A DNA stretch of 64,000 nucleotides from Micromonospora inyonensis (GTDB taxonomy: Bacteria; Actinomycetota; Actinomycetes; Mycobacteriales; Micromonosporaceae): the NCBI RefSeq assembly GCF_900091415.1, contig NZ_FMHU01000001.1, forward strand, positions 2,604,001 through 2,668,000, given 5' to 3'. The notes under the pieces were generated by a model that was given only the letters and a program-made list of their open reading frames with translations, had not been told where the DNA came from and searched no databases. Of the stretch, positions 53,119-62,873 are shown piece by piece. Position 1 is the stretch's first letter, and the number at the start of each line of letters is the position of its first letter. The translations under genes and the position numbers were made by a program.

Positions 53119-54702
53119 CTACAGCGGGATGTTGCCGTGCTTCTTCGGCGGGAGGGTCTCCCGCTTGGTGCGCAGCATGCGTAGCCCACGGACGATCTGG
53201 GTGCGCGTCTCGCGGGGCGGGATGACCGCGTCGACGTAGCCCCGCTCGGCGGCGATGTACGGGTTGGCCAGGGTGTCCTCGTACTCGGCGATCTTCTCGG
53301 CGCGGACGGCGGCCGGATCCTCGGCGGCGGCCAGTTCGGCGCGGTAGAGGATGTTCACCGCGCCCTGTGCCCCCATCACCGCGATCTGCGCGGTCGGCCA
53401 GGCGAAGTTCAGGTCCGCGCCGAGGTGCTTGGAGCCCATCACGTCGTACGCCCCGCCGTACGCCTTGCGGGTGATCACCGTGAGCTTCGGGACGGTGGCC
53501 TCGGCGTACGCGTAGAGCAGCTTCGCGCCCCGGCGGATGATGCCGTCCCACTCCTGACCGGTGCCGGGCAGGAAGCCGGGTACGTCGACGAACGTCAGCA
53601 CCGGGATGTTGAACGCGTCGCAGGTGCGCACGAACCGGGCTGCCTTCTCCGAGGCGGCGATGTCCAGGCAGCCGGCGAGGTGCACCGGCTGGTTGGCGAC
53701 CACGCCGACCGGCCGCCCTTCGACCCGGCCGAAGCCGACCACGATGTTCTGCGCGTAGAGGGACTGGACCTCCAGGAACTCCCCGTCGTCGAGGACGTGC
53801 GCGACAACCCGGCGGATGTCGTACGGCTGGTTCGCCGAGTCGGGGATCAGCGTGTCGAGTTCCCGGTCCTCCTCGGTGACGGTCAGGTCCGCGTCGACGG
53901 GGAAGGCCGGCAGCTCGTCGAGGTTGTTCGCCGGCAGGTACGACAGCAGCGCCTTGACGTAGTCGATCGCGTCGTCCTCGTCGCTGGCCAGGTAGTGGGC
54001 GTTGCCGCTGCGGGTGTTGTGGGTGCGCGCCCCGCCCAGCTCCTCCATCGCCACGTCCTCACCGGTCACCGTCTTGATCACGTCGGGACCGGTGATGAAC
54101 ATGTGCGAGGTCTGGTCGACCATCACGGTGAAGTCGGTGAGCGCCGGGGAGTAGACCGCGCCGCCCGCGCACGGCCCCATCACCAGCGAGATCTGCGGGA
54201 TCACCCCGGACGCCCGGACGTTGCGGAAGAAGATGTCGGCGTACAGGCCGAGGCTGACCACGCCCTCCTGGATCCGCGCGCCACCGGAGTCGTTGATGCC
54301 GACGACCGGGCAGCCGATCTTCATGGCCAGTTCCATCACCTTGACGATCTTCTGGCCGAAGACCTCGCCGAGGGAGCCGCCGAAGACCGTGAAGTCCTGC
54401 GCGAAGACGCAGACCTGCCGGCCGTCGACGGTGCCGTACCCGGTGACCACGCCGTCCCCGTACGGGCGGGTGCGGTCGAGGCCGAAGTTGGTCGAGCGGT
54501 GCCGGGCCAACTCGTCCAGCTCGACGAAGGAACCCTCGTCGAGCAGCAGATCGATTCGCTCCCGGGCGGTCTTCTTGCCCCGCGCGTGCTGCTTCTCCAC
54601 GGCGCGCGCCGAGCCCGCGTGCACCGCCTCGTCGACCCGTCGCTCCAGGTCCGCCAGCTTGCCGGCGGTGGTGTGGATGTTGATCCCGGTCTCGGTAGTC
54701 AC
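53119..54702 (-). CDS. accD5: acyl-CoA carboxylase beta subunit (propionyl-CoA carboxylase type)
   Basis: The 527-residue carboxyltransferase begins [60 protein letters not shown]. It shows the two crotonase-like halves: '[27 protein letters not shown]' with '[20 protein letters not shown]', and '[51 protein letters not shown]'. It transfers CO2 from AccA3-biotin to propionyl- or acetyl-CoA to make (methyl)malonyl-CoA. The GTG at 54702 lies six bases after TATATT (54709-54714), a clear leaderless start; a longer open frame upstream is not real. It is divergent from birA. Confidence 0.95.
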   Translation of the reverse strand: MTTETGINIHTTAGKLADLERRVDEAVHAGSARAVEKQHARGKKTARERIDLLLDEGSFVELDELARHRSTNFGLDRTRPYGDGVVTGYGTVDGRQVCVFAQDFTVFGGSLGEVFGQKIVKVMELAMKIGCPVVGINDSGGARIQEGVVSLGLYADIFFRNVRASGVIPQISLVMGPCAGGAVYSPALTDFTVMVDQTSHMFITGPDVIKTVTGEDVAMEELGGARTHNTRSGNAHYLASDEDDAIDYVKALLSYLPANNLDELPAFPVDADLTVTEEDRELDTLIPDSANQPYDIRRVVAHVLDDGEFLEVQSLYAQNIVVGFGRVEGRPVGVVANQPVHLAGCLDIAASEKAARFVRTCDAFNIPVLTFVDVPGFLPGTGQEWDGIIRRGAKLLYAYAEATVPKLTVITRKAYGGAYDVMGSKHLGADLNFAWPTAQIAVMGAQGAVNILYRAELAAAEDPAAVRAEKIAEYEDTLANPYIAAERGYVDAVIPPRETRTQIVRGLRMLRTKRETLPPKKHGNIPL

Positions 54703-54813
54703 CCAGGGAATATAACGATGGTTCAGGTGCTGCGTCGGTGTGCGCCTCGCCTCACGCACGGTCGTCCGCGTCCGCTCACCGGGGCACCGGCGCCGGGGCC
54801 GTAGGCTGGCGGG

Positions 54814-55689
54814 ATGCCGGGCTCCCCGTACACCGACCTGGACCGACCGCCGCTGAACGCGGCCCGGCTGCGGCGCGCGCTGGTTGCCCCGCACGGGCCG
54901 TGGCGGCGACTGGAGCTGTGCGCGGAGACCGGTTCCACCAACGCGGACGTGGCCGAGGCCGCGCGGACCGGCGAGCCGGAGGGCCTGGTGGTGGTCGCCG
55001 AGCGGCAGACCGTCGGACGCGGCCGGCGCGGCCGGGTCTGGCAGTCGCCACCCCGGGCGGGCATCGCGACCAGCGTCCTGCTCCGGCCCGGCGAGGCCGT
55101 CCCGGAGCGTGACTGGTCACCCGTCCCCACCACCGGGTACGGCTGGCTGCCGCTGCTCGCCGGGGTCGCCCTGGTCGAGGCGGTGACCCGGCTGGCCGAG
55201 CTGGACGCCCGGCTGAAGTGGCCCAACGACCTGCTGCTCGGCGACGCCAAGTGTGCCGGGGTGCTCGCCGAGACGGTGCCCGGTGGCACGCTCGCCCAGC
55301 CGTCCGCGGTGGTGCTCGGCGTCGGTCTCAACGTGACGCTCCGCGCCGACGAGTTGCCGGAGAACCCGACCGGCCTGCCCGCCACCTCGCTGCAACTCGC
55401 CGGGGCCGCCGCCACCGACCGCGACCCGTTGCTGCGTGCCCTGCTCCGCGCGATCGCCGACTGGTACGACCGCTGGCGGTCCGCCCGGGGCGACGCGGTC
55501 GCCAGTGGGCTGCGCGAGGCGTACCTGGCCGTCTGCGGCACGGTCGGCCGTCCGGTCCGGGTGCTCCTGCCCGCGGGCGACGAGGTGACCGGTACGGCCA
55601 CCGGCATCGACGCCGACGGGCAGCTCCTGGTCGACACCGGGCGGGGCGAGCGGAGTCTCGCCGCCGGGGACGTCCTGCACCTGCGCTGA
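54814..55689 (+). CDS. birA: biotin--[acetyl-CoA-carboxylase] ligase
   Basis: The 291-residue enzyme attaches biotin to the carrier domain of AccA3. Motifs are '[13 protein letters not shown]', the biotinyl-AMP loop '[28 protein letters not shown]', '[22 protein letters not shown]' and '[11 protein letters not shown]'. It lacks an N-terminal DNA-binding domain, so it is a ligase only. The ATG lies six bases after TAGGCT (54802-54807), giving a leaderless message; it is divergent from accD5. Confidence 0.95.
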   Translation: MPGSPYTDLDRPPLNAARLRRALVAPHGPWRRLELCAETGSTNADVAEAARTGEPEGLVVVAERQTVGRGRRGRVWQSPPRAGIATSVLLRPGEAVPERDWSPVPTTGYGWLPLLAGVALVEAVTRLAELDARLKWPNDLLLGDAKCAGVLAETVPGGTLAQPSAVVLGVGLNVTLRADELPENPTGLPATSLQLAGAAATDRDPLLRALLRAIADWYDRWRSARGDAVASGLREAYLAVCGTVGRPVRVLLPAGDEVTGTATGIDADGQLLVDTGRGERSLAAGDVLHLR

Positions 55690-55792
55690 ACCGCTCCACA
55701 CGGACACCCGCCCGCGCCGACCGTGGCTTGCGGCGCGTACGGGCGGCGGCAGGCTACCGTCAGCGCGTCGAAGTACCTGCGAGGAGGTTCGT

Positions 55793-56365
55793 GTGGCGTT
55801 CCCCGATGACGTCCTCACCGAGGACGAGGAGGTCGTGCTCCACCTGCACCCGCACGGGAAGGCCCTGGTCCGGCCCGTACTGGTGCTGGTGCTGGGTGTG
55901 GCGGCGGTGGTGGCCGCTGGGATCCTCCTGCCGGACGGTGAGGCCGGCCGGATCGGTCTCTACCTGGTCGCCGGGCTCGTCCTGGTGCTGGCCGTGGTGT
56001 TCGCGCTGGTGCCGTACCTGACCTGGCGCAGCACGCACTACCTCTTCACCACCGAACGGGTGCTGCTGCAACAGGGCATCCTCTCCCGGGACCGTCGGGA
56101 CATCCCGCTGGGCCGGATCAACGACCACTCGATGAACCAGCGGTTCGTCGAGCGGCTCTTCGGCTGCGGGACGCTGACCATCGAGTCGGCCGGGGAACGC
56201 GGGCAGTCGGTGTTGGTCGACGTGCCCCGGGTCGAGCAGGTGCAGACCCGGCTCTACGAGTTGGCCGAGGCGCACCACGACCGGCACTCGTTGGGCGACG
56301 GCGAGATGCGGGACATCATGGCCGACATGCGGGACGGCCGACTGCTGCGCGACCCCACGGCCTGA
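55793..56365 (+). CDS. PH (bPH2/YdbT-like) domain membrane protein
   Basis: The 190-residue protein begins MAFPDDVLTEDEEVVLHLHPHGKALVRPVLVLVLGVAAVVAAGILL. It has two membrane helices (about 25-45 and 52-72) and then a bacterial PH domain: 'WRSTHYLFTTERVLLQQGILSRDRRDIPLGRINDHSMNQRFVERLFGCGTLTIESAGERG'. It is the counterpart of mycobacterial Rv3278c, which also lies beside birA. Its function is unknown; such proteins are often linked to membrane quality or secretion. AGGAGG lies five bases before the GTG start. Confidence 0.9.
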   Translation: MAFPDDVLTEDEEVVLHLHPHGKALVRPVLVLVLGVAAVVAAGILLPDGEAGRIGLYLVAGLVLVLAVVFALVPYLTWRSTHYLFTTERVLLQQGILSRDRRDIPLGRINDHSMNQRFVERLFGCGTLTIESAGERGQSVLVDVPRVEQVQTRLYELAEAHHDRHSLGDGEMRDIMADMRDGRLLRDPTA

Positions 56366-56417
56366 CCGCGACCCCATGGCCTGACACCGCGACCCCACGG
56401 CCTGACCGCGACCCCGT
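56350..56417. repeat. about 20-base tandem repeat after the PH-domain gene
   Basis: Three imperfect copies of GCGACCCCACGGCCTGACC span the end of the PH-domain gene and its 3' flank, so the last codons and stop lie in the first copy. This resembles the tandem duplication at the end of padR. Confidence 0.65.
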
Positions 56418-56496
56418 GCGGCCGTCCTGGAGCACTACCGGGACGTCCTCATCGGCACCGGCGACCGGCCGCCACGCCGGTCCCGGTCCGGGCCGG

Positions 56497-57096
56497 TCAG
56501 TGTTCGACGCCGGGCACGACGGTGTGCTCCGCCGTTCCGGTGTCCTCCGGTCGCATCGTGGTGCCCCGCGCGGTGAGGACGAGGAACGTGCCCGCGCCGA
56601 CGACGATCGCGATGTCGGCCACGTTTCCGACGAACCAGTCGAAGTACGCGATGAAGTCGACCACGTGACCCTGCCCGAACGACGGCTCCCGCAGGAGCCG
56701 GTCGCCGAGGTGCGTGACCGCCCCGCCGAGGATGAGCCCGAGGGCCAGGGCCCAGGCACGGGACCGCACCCGCCACGCGTACCAGAGGCCGGCGACCACG
56801 CCGATGGCCGTGGCGATCGTGAAGATCCACGTCGAGCCCGCGCCGATCGACAGGGCCGCGCCCGGGTTGTAGATGAGCTGGACGCCCAACGCGTCCCCGA
56901 GCACCGGGATGCGCTCGCCCAGGGTGAGGCTGCGCTCGGCCCAGAGCTTGGAGAGCTGGTCGGTGACGACCACGACGAGTGCCGTGCCACCCGCCAGCCA
57001 GGGGGCGCGGCGCGTCCACCGTTGCGCCCGGGGCGCGGTGGCCGGTGCGTCACCGGCGACCCGGGGCGACCCGTCGGTCGCGGATTGCTCGCTCAT
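56497..57096 (-). CDS. lspA: lipoprotein signal peptidase (signal peptidase II)
   Basis: The 199-residue protein has four membrane helices after a charged N-terminus of about 30 residues. The aspartyl protease motifs are 'GGAVTHLGDRLL' and 'HVVDFIAYFDWFVGNVADIAIV', giving the two catalytic Asp residues; the upstream 'DQLSKLWAERSL' and 'YNPGAALSIG' also match LspA. The usual GN before 'xxDR' in the first motif is TH here. It cleaves diacylglyceryl-modified prolipoproteins such as the DUF4349 lipoprotein at 22057. It ends in a low-complexity tail. The ATG at 57096 lacks a strong ribosome site. Confidence 0.93.
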   Translation of the reverse strand: MSEQSATDGSPRVAGDAPATAPRAQRWTRRAPWLAGGTALVVVVTDQLSKLWAERSLTLGERIPVLGDALGVQLIYNPGAALSIGAGSTWIFTIATAIGVVAGLWYAWRVRSRAWALALGLILGGAVTHLGDRLLREPSFGQGHVVDFIAYFDWFVGNVADIAIVVGAGTFLVLTARGTTMRPEDTGTAEHTVVPGVEH

Positions 57097-57194
57097 CCCC
57101 GCAAGTCTCTCACGCGGTCGTGACCCCGCCGCCCACGTCACAGGCGGCCGCGCGATCGTCGACGCCGTCGACCCGGCCAGGGTCGCGGGCCCCG

Positions 57195-58094
57195 TCAGGT
57201 GGCCTCGGCCGGATGGAGCCGGTACGACGGCTCGGGCGGACCGTGGGGTTCGCGGGCAGCCGGGATGACGGCGGTGGGGGTGTCCGGGCCGTACCGGCCC
57301 GCCGGCCCGGCCGGCGCGGGTGCCGGCGGGGCGGACACCACCGGGCCGGGCAGGACTGCCGTGGGGGCATCCAGCGAGTTGACCGGCGGCGCCGTCGGGC
57401 CGGTTGGGCTGGCCGGTCCGGTCGGGGTCACGGTGGGGTGGGCGGCAAAGGCCGGGGCAGGTCCGGGCAGGGCATCCGGAGTGGCCTCGGTGCTCGGATC
57501 CGCACCGGCGCCGGTGGCGGCCGGATCCGGTCGGTCGGGCAGCGGGTCGTCCCCGTCGACGGCACCGTCGGGTTCGGTGGCGTCGACGGGCTCGGGCTGG
57601 ACACGCAGGGTGAACCAGCCCCGGAAGCGGGTGCGGAGCACCTCGCACTCCGGGCGTCCGTCCGGGTCGAGGCGGAGCATCGTGCCGGTCAGGGTGACGG
57701 TGCCGAGCCCCGGCCGGGCGGTGGACGGCTTGCTTCCCACGACGTCGAGGCGCACCGCGAGGCGGTCACCGGCCCGCGCCGGGGCCAGCCAGCGCAACTC
57801 CTCCAGGCCGGGGGAGGCGTCGGCCGCCGCGCGGGAGAGCACGTGGTCGACGTACGCCCGCATGAAGAGGCTGACCGTGAAGAACCCGCTGGCGATCAGG
57901 CCGCCGTGGTGGCTCTGCCCGGCCAGCTCCTCGTCGACGTGGTACCACTGCGGGTCGAACCGCCGGGCGAAGGCGACCATCTCGTCCCCGTCGACGGTGA
58001 TTACGCCCAGGTCGAACCAGCGGCCCGGGGTCAGGTCCTCGAAGAACAGCTCGGCCGAGGCCCCGGTCCCGGAGCGGACCGTCTCGGCGCTCAC
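57195..58094 (-). CDS. MaoC-like hotdog dehydratase domain with long disordered C-terminal extension
   Basis: Residues 1-150 form a single MaoC/R-hydratase domain: 'LFFEDLTPGRWFDLGVITVDGDEMVAFARRFDPQWYHVDEELAGQSHHGGLIASGFFTVSLFMRAY' holds the conserved Asp/His pair region (FDPQWYHVD, then HGGLIASGF), and 'LAPARAGDRLAVRLDVV' matches the C-terminal strand. The last half (about residues 165-299) is Pro/Thr/Ala-rich with repeated 'TPTAV.PG' and no predicted fold. The start GTG overlaps the GtrA gene stop by four bases. It may hydrate enoyl-CoA; the tail is unusual for this enzyme family. Confidence 0.88.
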   Translation of the reverse strand: MSAETVRSGTGASAELFFEDLTPGRWFDLGVITVDGDEMVAFARRFDPQWYHVDEELAGQSHHGGLIASGFFTVSLFMRAYVDHVLSRAAADASPGLEELRWLAPARAGDRLAVRLDVVGSKPSTARPGLGTVTLTGTMLRLDPDGRPECEVLRTRFRGWFTLRVQPEPVDATEPDGAVDGDDPLPDRPDPAATGAGADPSTEATPDALPGPAPAFAAHPTVTPTGPASPTGPTAPPVNSLDAPTAVLPGPVVSAPPAPAPAGPAGRYGPDTPTAVIPAAREPHGPPEPSYRLHPAEAT

Positions 58095-58918
58095 CGGCGC
58101 GGAGCACGCCGGGAGGCGGCGTGCAGCTCGGCGGCGAGTTCGGCTTCCAGTTCGCTGTCGATCGCGACGAGCCCGGGGTCGAGCGGGTTGAGCCGGTCGA
58201 ACGGGGAGGGACCGGGTCGGGCGTCGTCCCCGGCCGCCGTGCGGGGCGCGGCCCCGTCGCCGACACCCGCCGGACGTGGCTTGGCCGCCCGACCGGGGCC
58301 CGCGGTCGGGCCCGGCGTGACCCGGGAGCGGGGTCGCAGCGCCGGCCGTGGCCGGACCTCGGGCGGCGACGTCGGCTCCGGCTGGGCCTCCTCGAGTTCG
58401 GTGACCGACTCGGCGAGTTCGGCCACCGGGTCCATTTCGGCGACCGCCTCGTGGTCGTCCCGCTTCGAGGCGGGCTCGGTGACCGGGGCGGGCTGGAAGA
58501 CGAAGGTCCGGTACGACCAGAAGCGGAACAGGGTGGCGAGCACGACACCGCCGGTCTTCGCCCCGTTGAGCGCGAGCAGGCTGGTCATGCCGAGGCCATA
58601 CTTCGCGGCGGCGAGGACGCCGAGTTCGATGAGCAGCCCGGTCGCGTTGAACAGGAAGAAGAGGGCATATTCCCGACGCATCGCTGATCTCGGCCGGTCG
58701 CGGTACGTCCAGTGCCGATTCATCAGGTACGACGTGATGGTGGCGACGATCGTCGCGACGACCGCGGCCTTCAGTTGCCCGTCGGCGAATACGGTCAGTG
58801 CCAGTGCGTTGAACACGGCGTAATTGATGACGGTGTTGATGCCACCGACGATGCCGAATTTGAGCGCCTCGTGGACGAACTTCTGCCAGCGCTCGGGCAG
58901 GAGGCGGACAAGACGCAT
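58091..58918 (-). CDS. GtrA family membrane protein with acidic/Pro-rich tail
   Basis: The 275-residue protein begins MRLVRLLPERWQKFVHEALKFGIVGGINTVINYAVFNALALTVF and has four membrane helices, with the GtrA hallmark 'SYLMNRHWTYRDRPRSAMRREYALFFLFNATGLLIELGVLAAAKYGLG' and a final helix 'LATLFRFWSYRTFVFQPA'. The last 110 residues are disordered. GtrA proteins are thought to flip polyprenyl-linked sugars for cell-wall glycan decoration. The ATG at 58918 lies seven bases after TAAGGT (58926-58931); AAGGTG could equally serve as a ribosome site. It overlaps the MaoC-like gene by four bases. Confidence 0.92.
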   Translation of the reverse strand: MRLVRLLPERWQKFVHEALKFGIVGGINTVINYAVFNALALTVFADGQLKAAVVATIVATITSYLMNRHWTYRDRPRSAMRREYALFFLFNATGLLIELGVLAAAKYGLGMTSLLALNGAKTGGVVLATLFRFWSYRTFVFQPAPVTEPASKRDDHEAVAEMDPVAELAESVTELEEAQPEPTSPPEVRPRPALRPRSRVTPGPTAGPGRAAKPRPAGVGDGAAPRTAAGDDARPGPSPFDRLNPLDPGLVAIDSELEAELAAELHAASRRAPRR

Positions 58919-58981
58919 GCGGAACACCTTAAGGTCGGTCGTGGCTTCCCGGCCTGTCGGCCGGACGGGATGGGCCCCAGG

Positions 58982-59527
58982 TCACGCCTGGGAATCTGGG
59001 TCGGGTCCTCGTGGAACCCGTCGGGTTCCCGCTTCGACGAAGACGAACCGTCGGTACGACCAGAACCGGAACAGTGTGCCGAGGCCCGTGCCGACGAGGA
59101 AGCTGGCGATGTTGTCGGCCAGCGTGGTCTGGAAGACCTCCGGCCAGATGCTGCCCAGCCCGTAACGGCTGATGGCGAGGCAGGCCACCGCGATGCCCAG
59201 CCCCACCCCGTTGAACAGGAAGAACAGGGCGTACTCGCGGACCGGGTTGGAGCGCTCGCGGTGCCGCCAGGTCCAGAACCGGTTGCCGAGGAAGGCGATC
59301 GTTGCCGCGATCACGGTGGAGATCGTCTTCGCGGTGACCGGCTCCATCCCCCGACCGGTGGTGAAGAGGTTGAAGAGCGCCAGGTCGATGAGGAAGGCGA
59401 TGCCGCCGACCGTGGCGAACTTGCTCAGCTCGCGCAGGAGGTGGCCGAACCGGTCGAGCAGCGACCGCACCAGACCCGGGCGGGCATGCGGGGTACCCGG
59501 TTGGTCCCCCGTCACGGTCGCAGCCAC
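58982..59527 (-). CDS. GtrA family membrane protein
   Basis: The 181-residue protein has four membrane helices: 'LLRELSKFATVGGIAFLIDLALFNLF', 'KTISTVIAATIAFLGNRFWTWRHRERSNPVREYALFFLFNGVGLGIAVACLAISRYGLG' and 'NIASFLVGTGLGTLFRFWSYRRFVF'. It is a close relative of the neighbouring GtrA protein, and the two probably arose by duplication. The GTG at 59527 lies six bases after TACGCT (59534-59539), the leaderless pattern seen elsewhere in the window; the longer frame back to 59569 starts with a TTG and is less likely. Confidence 0.92.
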   Translation of the reverse strand: MAATVTGDQPGTPHARPGLVRSLLDRFGHLLRELSKFATVGGIAFLIDLALFNLFTTGRGMEPVTAKTISTVIAATIAFLGNRFWTWRHRERSNPVREYALFFLFNGVGLGIAVACLAISRYGLGSIWPEVFQTTLADNIASFLVGTGLGTLFRFWSYRRFVFVEAGTRRVPRGPDPDSQA

Positions 59528-59569
59528 GGGGGAAGCGTACCGGCTGGCCGCTTCCCGGACGGGTAGCAA

Positions 59570-59942
59570 CGTCGACAGCGGGTAAACAGGTCCCGACGGT
59601 GACGGAGGGTGATGTCGACGACGAGATGACGGATCGCGATCGGTGGAGGTGGTGTGGTGGCGTGTCCGTACGCCCGCGCGCAGCCGGGTCCGGCTTGCCG
59701 TAGTGCGTTGAAGGTCATCCGGGGAATGTGCGTGAAACTGCGCGGGAAAGCGGGTATCAGCTCGTGAAGCCGCAGGTTAGCCGCACTTTGTGCATTTCTT
59801 CACAACCAGTCCCACTGCCGCTCGGGGCCGCCCGGTTTACGCTGAGCGGAATTCCAGGTTTCCACGACGGCGACGCGCTTGGCGCCCGCCACGACTCGTG
59901 CATCCCATAGATCGGTCAGCGTCGACCACAAGGAGATGTGTC
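59570..59942 (+). promoter_or_regulatory. pckG upstream region with CRP/GlxR-like site
   Basis: No gene is apparent in this gap. TGTGC-ATTTCT-TCACA at 59789-59804 matches the CRP/GlxR consensus TGTGA-N6-TCACA at nine of ten positions. TACGCT at 59838-59843 is a candidate -10 box, which would put the site about 50 bases before the transcript start. AGGAG precedes the pckG ATG by seven bases. Confidence 0.5.
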
Positions 59943-61784
59943 ATGGTTGCTCCGGCTGCTGTTCGGGGTATCGATCAGGCCCCGACGTCCCACGCCAAAC
60001 TACTCGCCTGGGTCCGGGAAGTCGCGGAACTGACCACTCCCGACCGCGTGGTCTGGGTGGACGGTTCCGACGAGGAGTGGCGTCGCCTCACCGACGAACT
60101 GGTCGAGGCGGGCACCTTGATCCGGCTCAACCCGGAGAAGAAGCCGAACTCCTTCTACGCGCGGACCGATCCCGGCGACGTCGCCCGGGTCGAGGAGCGC
60201 ACCTTCATCTGCTCCGTCGACGAAGCGGACGCGGGCCCCACCAACAACTGGATGGCGCCGGCCGAGATGAAGCGGGTGATGACCGACCTCTACCGCGGGT
60301 GCATGCGCGGCCGGACGATGTACGTCATCCCGTTCTGCATGGGTCCGCTCGAGGCCGAGCATCCCATGTTCGGCGTGGAGATCACGGACAGTCCCTACGT
60401 GGTCGCCTCGATGCGCATCATGACCCGGATGGGCGCGAAGATCCTCGAGGCGATGGGGGACGACGCCGACTTCGTGCAGGCGCTGCACTCGATCGGCGCG
60501 CCGCTCGCGCCCGGCCAGCAGGACGTGCCGTGGCCGTGCAACGAGACCAAGTACATCTCGCACTTCCCGGAGGCCCGGGAGATTTGGTCCTACGGCTCCG
60601 GCTACGGCGGCAACTCGCTGCTCGGCAAGAAGTGCTACTCGCTGCGGATCGCCAGCGTGATGGGGCGGGACGAGGGCTGGCTGGCCGAGCACATGCTGAT
60701 CCTCAAGATCACCTCGCCGGAGGGGAAGGTCTACCACATCGCGGGCGCGTTCCCGTCCGCCTGCGGCAAGACCAACCTGGCCATGCTGGAGCCGACGATC
60801 CCGGGCTGGAAGGTCGAGACGATCGGCGACGACATCGCCTGGATGCGGTTCGGTCCGGACGGTCGCCTCTACGCGGTCAACCCCGAGTACGGCCTGTTCG
60901 GCGTCGCGCCCGGCACCGACTGGAAGACCAACGCCAACGCGATGCGCACCCTGGACCGGGGCAACTCCGTCTTCACCAACGTCGCGCTGACCGACGACGG
61001 GGACATCTGGTGGGAGGGGATGGGCGAGCCGCCCGCCCACCTGACCGACTGGAAGGGCAACGACTGGACGCCGCAGAGCGACACCCCGTCCTCGCACCCG
61101 AACAGCCGGTTCTGCACGCCGATCACGCAGTGCCCGATCCTGGCCGAGGACTACTACGACCCGAACGGCGTGCCGATCGACGCGATCCTCTTCGGTGGCC
61201 GGCGCAAGGACACCATCCCGCTGGTCACCGAGGCGCGGGACTGGGTGCACGGGGTCTACCTGGGCGCCACGCTCTCCTCGGAGACCACCGCCGCCGCCTC
61301 CGGCGCGGTCGGCGTCGTCCGCCGCGACCCGATGGCGATGCTGCCGTTCATCGGCTACCACGCCGGGGACTACTTCCGGCACTGGATCGAGATGGGCAAG
61401 GGCGCCGACGGCGACGCCTCGAAGCTGCCCAAGGTCTACTACGTCAACTGGTTCCGCAAGGACGCCGACGGCAACTTCCTCTGGCCCGGCTTCGGCGAGA
61501 ACTCCCGGGTGCTCAAGTGGATCGTCGAGCGGATCGAGGGGCGTGCCGACGCGGTCGAGACCCCGATCGGCATGGTCCCGGCCCAGGACGCGTTGGACGT
61601 CGAGGGGCTCGACATGACCCCGGAGGACGTCCGGATCGCGCTCAAGGTCGACCCGGAGGAGTGGCGGGCCGAGCTGCCGCTGATCAACGAGTGGTTCGAG
61701 AAGTTCGGTGACAAGCTGCCGGGCGTGCTCTGGTCCGAGCTGGACGCCCTGCGCGCCCGCCTGGACGCCGTGCCGGGGCGCTGA
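59943..61784 (+). CDS. pckG: phosphoenolpyruvate carboxykinase (GTP)
   Basis: The 613-residue enzyme converts oxaloacetate and GTP to phosphoenolpyruvate, GDP and CO2, the first step of gluconeogenesis. Motifs are the P-loop-like kinase loop '[15 protein letters not shown]' with the reactive cysteine, '[31 protein letters not shown]', '[20 protein letters not shown]', the GTP-binding '[20 protein letters not shown]' and '[14 protein letters not shown]'. It is of the GTP-dependent type usual in actinobacteria. The ATG at 59943 has AGGAG seven bases upstream. A CRP-like site in the promoter fits control by carbon source. Confidence 0.96.
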   Translation: MVAPAAVRGIDQAPTSHAKLLAWVREVAELTTPDRVVWVDGSDEEWRRLTDELVEAGTLIRLNPEKKPNSFYARTDPGDVARVEERTFICSVDEADAGPTNNWMAPAEMKRVMTDLYRGCMRGRTMYVIPFCMGPLEAEHPMFGVEITDSPYVVASMRIMTRMGAKILEAMGDDADFVQALHSIGAPLAPGQQDVPWPCNETKYISHFPEAREIWSYGSGYGGNSLLGKKCYSLRIASVMGRDEGWLAEHMLILKITSPEGKVYHIAGAFPSACGKTNLAMLEPTIPGWKVETIGDDIAWMRFGPDGRLYAVNPEYGLFGVAPGTDWKTNANAMRTLDRGNSVFTNVALTDDGDIWWEGMGEPPAHLTDWKGNDWTPQSDTPSSHPNSRFCTPITQCPILAEDYYDPNGVPIDAILFGGRRKDTIPLVTEARDWVHGVYLGATLSSETTAAASGAVGVVRRDPMAMLPFIGYHAGDYFRHWIEMGKGADGDASKLPKVYYVNWFRKDADGNFLWPGFGENSRVLKWIVERIEGRADAVETPIGMVPAQDALDVEGLDMTPEDVRIALKVDPEEWRAELPLINEWFEKFGDKLPGVLWSELDALRARLDAVPGR

Positions 61785-61798
61785 CCGTGCGCCGAGGT

Positions 61799-61852
61799 GG
61801 TAGCAGGGGTCCCCTGCTACCACCTCGTGTAGAGCAGGGGACCCCTGCAACC
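61799..61852. repeat. dispersed paired-palindrome repeat, copy 5 (after pckG)
   Basis: GGTAGCAGGGG-T-CCCCTGCTACC is followed by ACCTCGTGTAGA and then GCAGGGGACCCCTGC. A nine-base tandem repeat (ACCCCAACC, about four copies) continues to about 61885. It begins 14 bases after the pckG stop, between genes in the same direction. Confidence 0.85.
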
Positions 61853-61961
61853 ACCCCAACCACCCCAACCACCCCAACCACCGCCACAACCAGCGCCGCG
61901 GCGGGGCGTGAACCGGCGGGGCAGGTGTGCGGGGCGGCTGCGGCGGGCATCATCAGCAGTC

Positions 61962-62819
61962 ATGAGGACGGCCGCCCCGACCGAGGTCCGGCGGCCGTCC
62001 GCCGTCCGCGCACTCACCCTCCTGCTGGCGGCGACTGCGGCGGCCACCGTCGCGGTCGACCTGCTCAACTGGTGGTACGCCCCGGAGCGGGGCTTCGGCC
62101 TGGCCGTGCGGACCGGCTGGGCGCTGCTGCGCGCGTTCGGCTTCGTGCTGCTGGCCGGACACGTCCGTAGCGGGCGGACACTGGCCCGGCCGTTGGGGCT
62201 GATCCTCGTCGTCACGACCGTCTTCGCGGTCGGGCGGCTGGTCGTGCCCCGGCGGGGAGTGCCCCCGCTGCCCGGGATCCTCGGCTTCGGCCTGTTGATG
62301 CTGCTCTGTCTGGCGGTGCTCTGGCTGCTCTACCGCTCCCCGGCGGTCGCCGGGCATCTCACCCGGCACCGGGGCCGGCTGGTCATCGACCGGCAGGGCA
62401 TCTCCTGGCGGGAGACCCCGCCGCGCCGCCCGCCGGTCGCCGGCTGGCTGCTCACCGTCCGGGTCGCCGCGTTCACGTACACGCCGCTCATGCTCGTCCC
62501 CGCGTTCGTGGCGGCCGGCACGATCCTGGACGGCCGGCTCGCCGCCGGACCCGTGGTGCTGGCCTGGTGCGGTTTCGCCTTCGCCACCAGCTACGCGGTG
62601 CTGTTCTGCACCTTCTTCCTCCTGCGGGGCAGGCGTTGGGCACGCGGACTGCTGGTGGCGGTGACCCTCGGCGTGCTCGCCGTGGACCTGCCACTGTGCT
62701 GGTGGCTGCTCGGCGTCGACGGTCTGGTCCGGGACGGCGCGCCGCTGGTGACCGCGGGTGCCCTCGCCCTCTACGGTCTGTGGCGGAGCGGTCGGGCCGG
62801 GACCGGTGCCGCGGCGTGA
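61962..62819 (+). CDS. multi-pass membrane protein, unknown function
   Basis: The 285-residue protein has about seven hydrophobic segments (for example ALTLLLAATAAATVAVDLL, ILGFGLLMLLCLAVLWLL, AFTYTPLMLVPAFVAAGTIL, FAFATSYAVLFCTFFLL, LLVAVTLGVLAVDLPLCWWLL). A soluble loop of about 40 residues in the middle (LTRHRGRLVIDRQGISWRETPPRRPP) has the feel of a short PH-like strand pair. I do not recognise a family. The ATG at 61962 was chosen as the first methionine that keeps the basic N-terminus; no strong ribosome site is present. Confidence 0.75.
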   Translation: MRTAAPTEVRRPSAVRALTLLLAATAAATVAVDLLNWWYAPERGFGLAVRTGWALLRAFGFVLLAGHVRSGRTLARPLGLILVVTTVFAVGRLVVPRRGVPPLPGILGFGLLMLLCLAVLWLLYRSPAVAGHLTRHRGRLVIDRQGISWRETPPRRPPVAGWLLTVRVAAFTYTPLMLVPAFVAAGTILDGRLAAGPVVLAWCGFAFATSYAVLFCTFFLLRGRRWARGLLVAVTLGVLAVDLPLCWWLLGVDGLVRDGAPLVTAGALALYGLWRSGRAGTGAAA

Positions 62820-62873
62820 GCGAGGCGCACGTCGCCGTGGTGCCGGTCGGAACGGGAGCGGAGGTGGTGCCGC

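Noticed and set aside
61848..61890. CRISPR-like short repeats after pckG
   Set aside because: The nine-base units are directly adjacent without spacers, so this is a minisatellite flanking the palindromic repeat.
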